Shown here piece by piece: positions 1-8,904 of a DNA stretch of 49,918 nt. Each line of letters begins with the position of its first letter. Positions within the stretch are counted from its first letter, which is position 1. The stretch lies in contig JAWUWD010000013.1 of NCBI GenBank assembly GCA_034112085.1, positions 1-49,918 on the forward strand, given 5' to 3'. Origin of the DNA: JAWUWD01 sp034112085 (lineage in GTDB: Bacteria > Bacteroidota > Bacteroidia > Cytophagales > Cyclobacteriaceae). A model generated the notes under the pieces. That model was given only the letters and a program-made list of their open reading frames with translations, was not told the DNA's origin and searched no databases. The translations under genes were made by a program, and so were the position numbers.

Positions 1-1449
1 ACCGAGCTGATATCCTGATGATTGCTTAGTTGGTAGCGTCTCTTTGTTCTTAGACAAGTAGACATCCACCTCTCTCGCTGCTTCACGGCCTTCATGAATG
101 GCCCAAACTACCAGCGACTGACCTCTGCGCATATCTCCAGCAGCAACCACCCCTTCTTTTGAGGTCTTAAATTTGTCGACCTTGACATTGCCACGTTCAT
201 CGAGTTCAATATTAAGCTGGGTCAATAGCCCTTCTTTTTGTGGCTGTAAAAACCCTACTGCCAAGAGCGCTAACTCACAAGGGTAAACTTTTTCAGAATC
301 TTTAACTTCTTCAAACTGCTTTCCTTTCCATTCAATTTCAACAGTCTGTATGCCCTCAAGTTCCCCTTGCTTATTTCCAATAAAGGCTTTTGTCATAATC
401 GACCATTCTCGTGTACAACCTTCCGCTTGAGAGGAAGAAGTCCTAAATATGAGTGGCCATTCTGGCCAAGGGTTTCGATCTGCTCTACCGATAGAGGGCT
501 GTGTCAATAATTCAAATTGAATCACAGACTTAGCGCCCTGTCGTTTGGAGGTGCCGATACAGTCAGAGCCGGTATCTCCTCCTCCAATCACAATCACATT
601 TTTATCAGTGGCTAAAATATCTTCTTCACTCAATGCAATACCTGAGACTCGTTTGTTTTGCTGGGTAAGAAATTCCATAGCAAAATGCACACCCTTCAAA
701 TTTCTTCCAGTCGCAGTGATATCTCTTGGAATCGTTGCACCACCCGTCAGCATGAGCGAATCATACTCATTCAACAATTTGTCTGCGGTGATATCAAATC
801 CGACATGACAATCGGTGATGAAGTTCACTCCCTCCTCTTTCATCAAATCTACGCGTCTTTCCACTACCCACTTCTCTAGCTTAAAGTCAGGAATTCCAAA
901 ACGCAAGAGTCCGCCAGGTTCTGAATCTCGTTCGAATACAGTGACTTGGTAGCCAGCTTTGTTGAGTTGGTCAGCAGCAGCGAGTCCAGCAGGACCAGAA
1001 CCGACAATGGCCACTTTCTGGCTTTTGCGATTGGTGACCTCGGCTGGTTGGATATAATCAGTCTCAAACGCCCGTTCGACAATCGACTTCTCAATATGCT
1101 CTATCGCTACAGGTGGACTGTTGATGCCGAGCACGCATGATCCTTCGCAAGGAGCAGGGCAAATCCTTCCAGTAAATTCCGGGAAGTTGTTTGTTTCTAA
1201 CAAAAGATCGGTCGCTCTATTCCAATCTTCCTCATACACTGCATCATTGAAATCGGGGATCATATTGCCAAGAGGACATCCATTGTGACAAAATGGAACC
1301 CCACAGTCCATGCATCTGCTCGCCTGTTTTTTGGTCAACTCTTCTGAATGTGGCACATACAATTCTTTGTAGTCCTTTACTCTGTCTTTGACTTCTCTGG
1401 TCTCTGGAAGCTGCCTATCTGTATCTAAAAAACCTGTTAAACTTCCCAT
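1..1449 (-). CDS. gltD: glutamate synthase small subunit (partial, C-terminal end off window)
   Basis: This is the electron-transfer subunit of NADPH glutamate synthase. It passes electrons from NADPH through FAD and Fe-S clusters to GltB. The ORF reads to the window's left edge without a stop, giving 483 visible residues, close to the usual length of about 490, so only a few residues are missing. The N-terminal Fe-S ligands are visible as CMDCGVPFCHNGCP starting at Cys46, with a second group CPAPCEGSC. The FAD-binding motif VAIVGSGPAGLAAA and the NAD(P)-binding motif VIGGGDTGSDC follow. The ATG at 1449 sits 1 base after the gltB stop codon, so the two subunits are translationally adjacent. 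Identification is from family motifs and from the gltB neighbour. Confidence 0.96.
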   Translation of the reverse strand, partial: MGSLTGFLDTDRQLPETREVKDRVKDYKELYVPHSEELTKKQASRCMDCGVPFCHNGCPLGNMIPDFNDAVYEEDWNRATDLLLETNNFPEFTGRICPAPCEGSCVLGINSPPVAIEHIEKSIVERAFETDYIQPAEVTNRKSQKVAIVGSGPAGLAAADQLNKAGYQVTVFERDSEPGGLLRFGIPDFKLEKWVVERRVDLMKEEGVNFITDCHVGFDITADKLLNEYDSLMLTGGATIPRDITATGRNLKGVHFAMEFLTQQNKRVSGIALSEEDILATDKNVIVIGGGDTGSDCIGTSKRQGAKSVIQFELLTQPSIGRADRNPWPEWPLIFRTSSSQAEGCTREWSIMTKAFIGNKQGELEGIQTVEIEWKGKQFEEVKDSEKVYPCELALLAVGFLQPQKEGLLTQLNIELDERGNVKVDKFKTSKEGVVAAGDMRRGQSLVVWAIHEGREAAREVDVYLSKNKETLPTKQSSGYQLG

Positions 1450-1450
1450 A

Positions 1451-4400
1451 TTATGCCGTTTGATTTTTTTGCCTTTTTGCCTCCAAGACTCTTTTTAGTT
1501 CAAAAGGCATTATTTTTATAAAAGTATGCTTCTCACTATCCCAATTTTCCAAAATGCTGTTGGCCAATGGGCTACATGTGAATTTTTTATGCTTGGTCAA
1601 CTTTGACTTGAGTAGTTCGTAATCTGGGGTATCTGGGGTCTCTATACCAATCATTTCTGGATTGTATCGGCTCTTGAAACTACCGTCTTTGTCCCAGATG
1701 TAGGCATTTCCTCCACTCATACCAGCACCAAAATTATTACCGACAGCGCCTAACACGATGGTCAGTCCTCCAGTCATGTACTCACATCCATGATCACCTA
1801 TTCCTTCCACAACGGCCACTGCTCCTGAGTTGCGTACACAAAATCGTTCTCCTCCCATACCGTTAATGTATACTTCACCAGACGTAGCTCCGTACAAAGA
1901 GACATTGCCGATGATGATGTTTTCGTTTGGTATTATATTCGATTTTTCAGACGGTCTGATGATGATCGTTCCTCCCGAAAGTCCTTTGGCTACGTAATCA
2001 TTGGCCTCACCATACAATTCAAATTTGATATTCCTGGCCAAAAAGGCACCGAAACTTTGACCCGCTGACCCAGTAAACTTAGCCTGTACTTCAGTCTTTA
2101 GTTTTTGGTTATTGATGGTGAAGTAGTGTGATAGCATCGTCCCTACTGCCCTATCAGTATTTTGAATTTCATAATTCAATTGATAAGGTGGTTTCAAAGC
2201 TTCTATGTCTGCAATGATCTTTTTGTCCAAAATATCCTCCATCTCATGATCCTGATCAATCTGCTTATGCGTCCCAATGTGACTAGGCAGTTGGTTGTAA
2301 TACAGAATAGGAGTAAGATCGAGTTTATTGATTTTCCAATGATCCTTGCCGATGTTCGGTTTGAGCTGGAGTACATGAGAATGTCCCACCATTTCATTGA
2401 CGGTTCTAAACCCAAGTTGTGCCATGATCTCCCGGTACTCCTTTACCAGGAATGTGAAAAAATTCACCACATGATCTGGATCTCCAGTAAATAGCTTTCT
2501 AAGGTCAGGATTTTGAGTGGCTATTCCCACTGGGCAAGTGTTCAGGTGGCATTTCCTCATCATGATACACCCTTCCACAATCAAGGCCGCTGTACTGATC
2601 CCGAACTCCTCAGCACCCAATAAGGTAGCTACTGCCAAATCCTTACCGGTCATAATCTTCCCATCGGTCTGTAGGGTGATTCTATTCCGAAGATTATTCT
2701 TCACTAAGGTCTGATGTGCTTCAGCAAGCCCCATTTCCCATGGTAGACCTGCGTGGCGAATGGAACTCAAAGGACTAGCACCCGTGCCTCCATCTGCACC
2801 AGATACTAATACGACATCAGCTTTCGCCTTTGCTACGCCCGCAGCGATGGTACCTACACCAGCTTCTGAAACCAATTTAACATTGATCCGTGCTTTTGGA
2901 TTGGCATTTTTCAAATCAAAAATCAGTTGCTTGAGATCTTCAATGGAATAAATATCATGGTGCGGAGGTGGAGAAATCAGTCCGACACCTGGTGTGCTAT
3001 TGCGTACACGTGCAATCCATTCATCAACCTTGTGACCTGGAAGTTGACCTCCTTCACCGGGCTTTGCTCCTTGGGCTACTTTTATTTGTATTTCTTCTGC
3101 TTGATTGAGGTAGTCTATCGTGACGCCAAATCTCCCTGAGGCGACTTGCTTGATAGCTGATCTCTCCCAATCACCATTTGACTTCTTTTCAAAACGTGCA
3201 GGATCTTCGCCTCCTTCACCACTATTGCTTTTAGCACCAATACGATTCATCGCAATAGCCAATGTACTGTGTGCTTCGTGCGAAATAGAGCCAAATGACA
3301 TAGCGCCCGTTGCGAAGCGCTTCAGAATATTCTCAACAGGCTCGACTTCTTCAAGAGGTACTGATTGGCGTTTCTTGAAGGTAAGTAAGTCACGAATATT
3401 GATGATCGAATTATCATCGTCTTGAACCTTCTTTGAATATTTTTTGAAGAGGTCATAGTCATTCAACCTAGTGGATTTTTGTAAGAGATGAATAACCTCT
3501 GGGCTCAATAGGTGTTTTTCGCCTTTATGTTTCCATTGATAAATGCCTCCCGTTTCCAGCAGTTTCCTATTCTCGTCTTTGTATGCTGAGGTATGCCGAG
3601 TAACAATCTCTCTTTCCAAATCTTCAAAGTCCAAACCGTCCAATCGACTGATTGTGCCTTTGAAACACTTAGATATCACTTCTTGCCCAAGGCCAATACA
3701 TTCGAAAATCTGTGCTGACTGATAGGACTGCATCGTGCTAATACCCATTTTTGAAAGGACTTTGAGCAGTCCTTTGCCCACACCCTTTACATAAGATTCT
3801 AGATAGTGTGAAACGGGTTTTGATTGATCCAGTTTGCCCATGTTATGGGCATTTATGATTGTATCATATGTCAAGTAAGGATATACTGCACTGGCACCGT
3901 AGCCTATTATCGTGGCAAAATGATGAGTTTCCCACGCATCACTACTTTCTACTATCAGACCTGTCTTAGTTCGGAGCCTTATGCTGACCAAGTGATGATG
4001 AATGGCTCCAATCGCCATCAGACCAGGAATAGGCGCAAACTCTTTGGTTTCCTTTCTATTAGAAATGATCAAAATACTGGCTCCGCCTCTTACAGCTTCT
4101 TCTGCTTCCTTACAGATTCGCTCTACGGCCTTCTCTAACTTTTCGCCTGCCACTGCATCAAAAGTGGCATTGATGATTTGATGATCGAACCCTTCTTTTG
4201 CTAATTCCTTTATTTCATAGAAATTCTCTCTGGATAATATCGGCTGAGAAATATGCACTAGTCGTGCGTGCTCTGGAGTTTCTTCTAGTATGTTTTTAGA
4301 CTCTCCTATTTTAGTGAAAAGTGACATCACTAATCGTTCTCTTATTGGATCGATGGGAGGATTACTCACTTGTGCAAAATACTGTTTGAAGTAATTAGAG

Positions 4401-5944
4401 ATGTGCTGACTCTGCTTTGAAAGCACGGCCAATGGAATATCAGCACCCATAGATCCTAGTGGTTCTATTCCTTTACCAGCAAGTGGAAGAATAATCATCT
4501 TCACATCTTCTTCCGTAATCCCATTGGACACCTGTCTAGTACTTAGACGATAGGGCTTTATGGATTTCGATTCTAATTTAGGTATAGGAATTTCACGAAG
4601 TTTTAGTCGGTGTTGCTTGACCCAAGCATTGTAAGGCTTGGCAGTATAAACCTTTTTCTTAATCTCATTATCACCGTATACTTTATGTTCGGAGAGATCG
4701 GCCATCAACATCTTGCCTGGCTGTAATCTTCCTTTCCTGAGAATGAGATTTTCGTCTACTTTGAGTGCTCCCGCTTCGGATGCCATAATGAGTCGATCGT
4801 CAGAGGTGATGCAGAAGCGAACGGGTCGGAGACCATTTCGATCAAGTGCAGCACCCACTTGATGCCCATTGGTAAAGAACAGGGCTGCTGGTCCATCCCA
4901 TGGCTCCATCAGTCCAGAATGATATTTATAAAAGGCTTTGCGATCAGTTTCCATACGGTTATTGTCTTCCCAAGCCTCAGGTACTAACATCATCAGTACA
5001 TGTGGTAGTGATCGACCAGATAAAGTCAACAGCTCGACTAAAGCATCTAAATTGGCAGAATCAGAATTATTAGGATCGGTAACTGGAATAAGAAAAGATA
5101 GCTCTTCTTTGGTGTAAAGTGAAGAATTCATCAAAGCCTCTTTGGACTTCATCTTGGTGACATTTCCCTTTATGGTATTGATTTCACCATTGTGTGCTAT
5201 AAAGCGAAAGGGCTGAGCGAGTTTCCAATTAGGAAATGTATTGGTAGAGAATCGTGAGTGAACGATCGCGATTGCCGATGTCAGTTCCTCATTCTGTAGA
5301 TCTAGATAGTATTTTTTTACTTGGCCAGTTTTTAACTGACCTTTGTAGATCACTGTCTGAGCTGAGCAGCTGACCACATAAAACTCGCTGTTCTCGCCAT
5401 CTACCAAGTTTGTTATTTGGTGTTTGATGAAATTACTTAGGACAAAGAGTTTACGCTCTAGTTCGTCACCAATGAGTGTTTCATCAGTATGCCTTACAAA
5501 GAGTTGCTCAATAAATGGTTCTACTGACTTGGATTCATGACCAATTTGCGTGTTATCTGAAGGAACGGTTCTGTAAGCAATCATCTCGAAAGACATTCGC
5601 TGAATGCATTGATTGATTACCTCTTTACATTTTGCTCGTGTTGCTTCATGTTGTGGAAAGAAGAACATGCCCACACCGTATGTGCCTTGTTCTGGTAGTT
5701 GGGTGATTTTTTGTTTGTAGAAGTTATGCGGGATTTGGATTAGGATACCAGCGCCATCTCCAGTATTTGCGTCAGCTCCAGTCGCTCCTCGATGTTCCAT
5801 ATTGACGAGCATTTCCAGCGCATCAGATACTATTTGATGTGATTTCTCTCCTTTGATATTGACAACACAACCCACGCCACATTCATCATGCTCATGCTCT
5901 TTGCAGTACATATCTTTCTCTTCTTCCTGGGTTTTATATGTCAT
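1451..5944 (-). CDS. gltB: glutamate synthase large subunit
   Basis: This is the catalytic subunit of glutamate synthase, which converts glutamine plus 2-oxoglutarate to two glutamates. It has 1497 residues, the usual size. The class II amidotransferase nucleophile is Cys22 in the sequence ECGVGC, so a propeptide of 21 residues should be removed. The central and FMN-binding synthase domains follow, including GEGGEDPARF and the 3Fe-4S ligands in CIMMRKCHLNTCPVGIA (Cys-x5-Cys-x4-Cys). The C-terminal GXGXG beta-helix carries repeats such as GGTIIIRP and GGLTIVLG. It starts 14 bases after the ilvA stop and ends 1 base before gltD, which places it in the Ile/Val operon. Linking it with ilvE makes sense because glutamate is the amino donor for branched-chain transamination. 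Confidence 0.98.
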   Translation of the reverse strand: MTYKTQEEEKDMYCKEHEHDECGVGCVVNIKGEKSHQIVSDALEMLVNMEHRGATGADANTGDGAGILIQIPHNFYKQKITQLPEQGTYGVGMFFFPQHEATRAKCKEVINQCIQRMSFEMIAYRTVPSDNTQIGHESKSVEPFIEQLFVRHTDETLIGDELERKLFVLSNFIKHQITNLVDGENSEFYVVSCSAQTVIYKGQLKTGQVKKYYLDLQNEELTSAIAIVHSRFSTNTFPNWKLAQPFRFIAHNGEINTIKGNVTKMKSKEALMNSSLYTKEELSFLIPVTDPNNSDSANLDALVELLTLSGRSLPHVLMMLVPEAWEDNNRMETDRKAFYKYHSGLMEPWDGPAALFFTNGHQVGAALDRNGLRPVRFCITSDDRLIMASEAGALKVDENLILRKGRLQPGKMLMADLSEHKVYGDNEIKKKVYTAKPYNAWVKQHRLKLREIPIPKLESKSIKPYRLSTRQVSNGITEEDVKMIILPLAGKGIEPLGSMGADIPLAVLSKQSQHISNYFKQYFAQVSNPPIDPIRERLVMSLFTKIGESKNILEETPEHARLVHISQPILSRENFYEIKELAKEGFDHQIINATFDAVAGEKLEKAVERICKEAEEAVRGGASILIISNRKETKEFAPIPGLMAIGAIHHHLVSIRLRTKTGLIVESSDAWETHHFATIIGYGASAVYPYLTYDTIINAHNMGKLDQSKPVSHYLESYVKGVGKGLLKVLSKMGISTMQSYQSAQIFECIGLGQEVISKCFKGTISRLDGLDFEDLEREIVTRHTSAYKDENRKLLETGGIYQWKHKGEKHLLSPEVIHLLQKSTRLNDYDLFKKYSKKVQDDDNSIINIRDLLTFKKRQSVPLEEVEPVENILKRFATGAMSFGSISHEAHSTLAIAMNRIGAKSNSGEGGEDPARFEKKSNGDWERSAIKQVASGRFGVTIDYLNQAEEIQIKVAQGAKPGEGGQLPGHKVDEWIARVRNSTPGVGLISPPPHHDIYSIEDLKQLIFDLKNANPKARINVKLVSEAGVGTIAAGVAKAKADVVLVSGADGGTGASPLSSIRHAGLPWEMGLAEAHQTLVKNNLRNRITLQTDGKIMTGKDLAVATLLGAEEFGISTAALIVEGCIMMRKCHLNTCPVGIATQNPDLRKLFTGDPDHVVNFFTFLVKEYREIMAQLGFRTVNEMVGHSHVLQLKPNIGKDHWKINKLDLTPILYYNQLPSHIGTHKQIDQDHEMEDILDKKIIADIEALKPPYQLNYEIQNTDRAVGTMLSHYFTINNQKLKTEVQAKFTGSAGQSFGAFLARNIKFELYGEANDYVAKGLSGGTIIIRPSEKSNIIPNENIIIGNVSLYGATSGEVYINGMGGERFCVRNSGAVAVVEGIGDHGCEYMTGGLTIVLGAVGNNFGAGMSGGNAYIWDKDGSFKSRYNPEMIGIETPDTPDYELLKSKLTKHKKFTCSPLANSILENWDSEKHTFIKIMPFELKRVLEAKRQKNQTA

Positions 5945-5958
5945 AATTAGATATTACA

Positions 5959-7221
5959 TTAAACTAAATACTCAAACAAATGCGGCTTATCATTGAGATA
6001 TTCTCCATAAAAATTGAGCGATTTCATTTTAGTCATAAGGGGTTCGAAGTCCTCCTTGTTTTTGAGCTCTACTCCTACGATCGCTGGGCCGTTTTCTTTA
6101 TTGGTCTTTTTAGAAAACTCGAAGTGAACGATGTCGTCAGTTGGGCCTAATACGTTCATTACGAATTCCTTGAGCGCACCAGCCCGTTGTGGAAAGTTGA
6201 CGATAAAGTAGTGCTTGAGTTGCTCGTACAATAGCGATCGATCTTTAATCTCTTGCATGCGCGCAATATCATTATTACTGCCAGAAACAACGCATACTAC
6301 ATTCTTCCCCTTTATTTGATCGCTGAGTTGATCAAGTACGGCTAAGGTAAGTGCACCTGCAGGTTCGGCTACTATCGCATCCTTGTTGTATAAATCAAGA
6401 ATGGTGGAACACACCTTTCCTTCATGTACAGTTACGACCTCATCGAGGTTTTCTTTACAGATCTCGTAAGTCAGATCACCAATACGCTTTACTGCTGCTC
6501 CATCTACAAACTTATCAATATCATTGAGGGTGGTATTGTAGCCGTTTTGAAAAGAAGTGAATAAAGCTGGCGCTCCCTCTGGCTCAACACCTATTATTTT
6601 AGTATCAGGACTGAGTGACTTGAATACGGTAGATACGCCTGAGGCCAATCCTCCTCCTCCTACTGGAACTATCAAGTAGTCAATTTTAAAATCAGCATCT
6701 TCCAAGATTTCTAGACCTACTGTTCCTTGCCCTGAGATCACTTTTTCATCATCAAAAGGATGAATAAATTCTAATCTATGCACTTCTTGATGGATTCGTG
6801 CCGCATGATATGCATCATCAAAAGTATCTCCGGTCAATACAACTTCAACCCACTGCTTGCCAAACATCTTTACTTGATCCACTTTTTGTTTGGGTGTAGT
6901 CGTTGGCATGTAGATGATTCCCTTCACGTGAAGTCTGTTGCAAGAGTATGCTACTCCTTGGGCATGATTTCCAGCACTAGCACAGACTATTCCATTCTCC
7001 AGTTCTGGTGATGATAGTCTTGAAATTTTATTGTATGCACCCCTGATCTTGTAAGATCTTACCACTTGTAAATCTTCTCTTTTTAGAAAAACATTGGCAT
7101 CAAATTTTTCAGAGGCTGTTGCATTGTGCATCAACGGAGTATGTGTCACCACAGACTTAAGCACATCATGTGCATGCCTTATGTTTTTGAGGTTGACCGT
7201 ATTCGTGGTATCTGTTTGCAT
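5959..7221 (-). CDS. ilvA: threonine ammonia-lyase (threonine dehydratase, biosynthetic)
   Basis: This PLP enzyme converts threonine to 2-oxobutanoate and ammonia, the entry step to isoleucine. The ORF could extend to 7287, but the ATG at 7221 starts the family-like N-terminus MQTDTTNTVN, and the extra 22 residues are hydrophobic and unlike the family. With this start the protein has 420 residues. The PLP lysine is K58 in RSYKIRGAYNKI, and the phosphate-binding glycine loop is VGGGGLASG. The C-terminal part (about residues 330-420) is a single ACT-like regulatory domain, as in the shorter IlvA class. It lies 76 bases after ilvC and 14 bases before gltB. That 76-base gap is the largest inside the operon and could hold an internal promoter or processing site. 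Confidence 0.95.
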   Translation of the reverse strand: MQTDTTNTVNLKNIRHAHDVLKSVVTHTPLMHNATASEKFDANVFLKREDLQVVRSYKIRGAYNKISRLSSPELENGIVCASAGNHAQGVAYSCNRLHVKGIIYMPTTTPKQKVDQVKMFGKQWVEVVLTGDTFDDAYHAARIHQEVHRLEFIHPFDDEKVISGQGTVGLEILEDADFKIDYLIVPVGGGGLASGVSTVFKSLSPDTKIIGVEPEGAPALFTSFQNGYNTTLNDIDKFVDGAAVKRIGDLTYEICKENLDEVVTVHEGKVCSTILDLYNKDAIVAEPAGALTLAVLDQLSDQIKGKNVVCVVSGSNNDIARMQEIKDRSLLYEQLKHYFIVNFPQRAGALKEFVMNVLGPTDDIVHFEFSKKTNKENGPAIVGVELKNKEDFEPLMTKMKSLNFYGEYLNDKPHLFEYLV

Positions 7222-7297
7222 TTTGCTAATTATTAGAATCAAAAACCTTGTTAAGACACCCGAGTTTAGGTGGCTTAACAAATTCATATCTCAATAT

Positions 7298-8344
7298 CTA
7301 GACAGATTCAGGACGAAGAGAACGAACGGTCTTACCCGTCACCCACATTTCTGACTCTCTCACTTCTTTCAGTTCTTCTTCTAGTTTCTCTCTGTAGTCA
7401 TCTTGAGAATTGGTGTCAATTGAACGTTGTGCTTCTTCACCAGTTTTTACAGACTTGTACAAGTCTTCAAATACGGGTTGCACGGCTTTTTTGAATTTCC
7501 CTTTCCAGTCAAGTGCTCCACGTTGTGCTGTTGTAGAAGTATTGGCATACATCCAATCCATTCCGTTTTCAGCTACGAGTGGCATCAATGACTGAGTCAA
7601 TTCTTCTACTGTCTCATTGAAAGCTTCAGAAGGTGAATGACCATTGGCCCTCAACACTTCATATTGTGCTTCGAAGATTCCTGCGATTGCGCCCATCAAA
7701 GTTCCACGCTCTCCAGTTAGATCAGAATACACTTCTTTCTCAAAATCAGTCTCGAATAAGTATCCAGAACCTACTGCAATTCCCAATGCAGTTACTATAT
7801 CTCTAGCTTTTCCAGTTACATCTTGATAGATGGCGATAGACGAATTGATCCCTTTCCCTGCCACAAATAGTCTTCTCAATGATGTTCCAGAACCCTTTGG
7901 AGCTACGAGTACAACATCCACATCTTTGGGAGGAATGATGCCTGTTCTTTCGTTGAACGTAATACCAAATCCGTGAGAAAAACAAAGCGTTTTGCCAGGT
8001 ATCAAGTGTGCTTTCACTTCTTCCCAAGCCTGTATTTGACCAGCATCAGAAAGAAGATACTGAATGATTGTTCCTTTTTTCAATGCTTCTGATATAGGGA
8101 AGAGCGTCTCTCCTGGCACCCAACCATCTGCAACTGCCTTGTCCCAAGACTTACTATTTTCTCTTTGCCCAACAATCACATTGATGCCATTGTCTTTAAG
8201 ATTAAGGGATTGTCCAGGTCCTTGCACTCCGTAGCCCAAAATTGCTACGGTTTCATTCTTCAATACTTCTTGTGCTTTAGCTACTGAGAATTCTTCTCTG
8301 GTTACTACGTTTTCCTCTACTCCGCCAAAATTTAACTTTGCCAT
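7298..8344 (-). CDS. ilvC: ketol-acid reductoisomerase
   Basis: This enzyme performs the NADPH-dependent alkyl migration and reduction of acetolactate or acetohydroxybutyrate, the second common step of valine and isoleucine synthesis. It has 348 residues, near the short class I length. The Rossmann motif GYGVQGPGQ is at residues 37-45. The metal-binding C-terminal domain contains DLTGERGTLMGAI and the motif ETVEELTQ. The specificity loop after the Rossmann fold reads VGQRENSKSWDKA, with Arg and Ser residues that fit NADPH rather than NADH. It lies 32 bases after ilvN in the operon. Confidence 0.97.
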   Translation of the reverse strand: MAKLNFGGVEENVVTREEFSVAKAQEVLKNETVAILGYGVQGPGQSLNLKDNGINVIVGQRENSKSWDKAVADGWVPGETLFPISEALKKGTIIQYLLSDAGQIQAWEEVKAHLIPGKTLCFSHGFGITFNERTGIIPPKDVDVVLVAPKGSGTSLRRLFVAGKGINSSIAIYQDVTGKARDIVTALGIAVGSGYLFETDFEKEVYSDLTGERGTLMGAIAGIFEAQYEVLRANGHSPSEAFNETVEELTQSLMPLVAENGMDWMYANTSTTAQRGALDWKGKFKKAVQPVFEDLYKSVKTGEEAQRSIDTNSQDDYREKLEEELKEVRESEMWVTGKTVRSLRPESV

Positions 8345-8376
8345 TTTAATTGATATTTAGTTCGTGTTATAATTCT

Positions 8377-8892
8377 TTAGTTCAAATAAGTGTTCATATG
8401 TTCAAGCTGCTTGGTCACGGATACTCTCCCCGATCGCACAAACTCCATTATTCCATAGGGCTCCAATTTTTTCATCAGTGCTTGTGTTTCCTCTTTGTGG
8501 CCTGTCTTTTCGATAATCATAAAATCAGGCTCTATGGCCAATATCCTAGCATAATTATCTCGAATCAGTGACTCAATCTTGATCCCATTTACCACCGAGT
8601 TGGAAGGCACTTTATATAAGGCGATTTCTTGAAAAACGGTATCATCATCTAGGTGGTAGAATGCTCGAATCACTTCGATTTGCTTTTCAATTTGCTTGAC
8701 CAACTTGATCAAAACTTCTTCTGTGGTAGACACCACAATGGTAAATCGATGTACTCCTTCGATCTCAGATTCTGATGTGTTGAGACTTTCAATGTTCAAC
8801 CTTCTTCTAGTGAAGATTATTGTTATTCTGTTAAGAAGACCTATGTGGTTTTCTGTGAAAACAGAGATGGTATATTTATTAATAGTATCCAT
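8377..8892 (-). CDS. ilvN: acetolactate synthase small (regulatory) subunit
   Basis: This is the regulatory subunit of acetohydroxyacid synthase, which confers valine feedback inhibition on IlvB. It has 171 residues, the usual length. An N-terminal ACT domain covers about residues 6-80, with the typical opening YTISVFTENHIGLLNRITII and the RRLNIESLNTSESE segment. A C-terminal domain with EKTGHKEETQALMKKLEPYGIMEFVRSGRV follows. It starts 12 bases after the ilvB stop, as expected for subunits made together. The symbol ilvN rather than ilvH is a convention; isozyme class cannot be told here. Confidence 0.95.
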   Translation of the reverse strand: MDTINKYTISVFTENHIGLLNRITIIFTRRRLNIESLNTSESEIEGVHRFTIVVSTTEEVLIKLVKQIEKQIEVIRAFYHLDDDTVFQEIALYKVPSNSVVNGIKIESLIRDNYARILAIEPDFMIIEKTGHKEETQALMKKLEPYGIMEFVRSGRVSVTKQLEHMNTYLN

Positions 8893-8904
8893 TTTATCTA
8901 TCGA

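Noticed and set aside
7221..7287. Longer N-terminus of the threonine dehydratase
   Set aside because: The added 22 residues are a hydrophobic stretch unlike the family; the ATG at 7221 gives the usual start.
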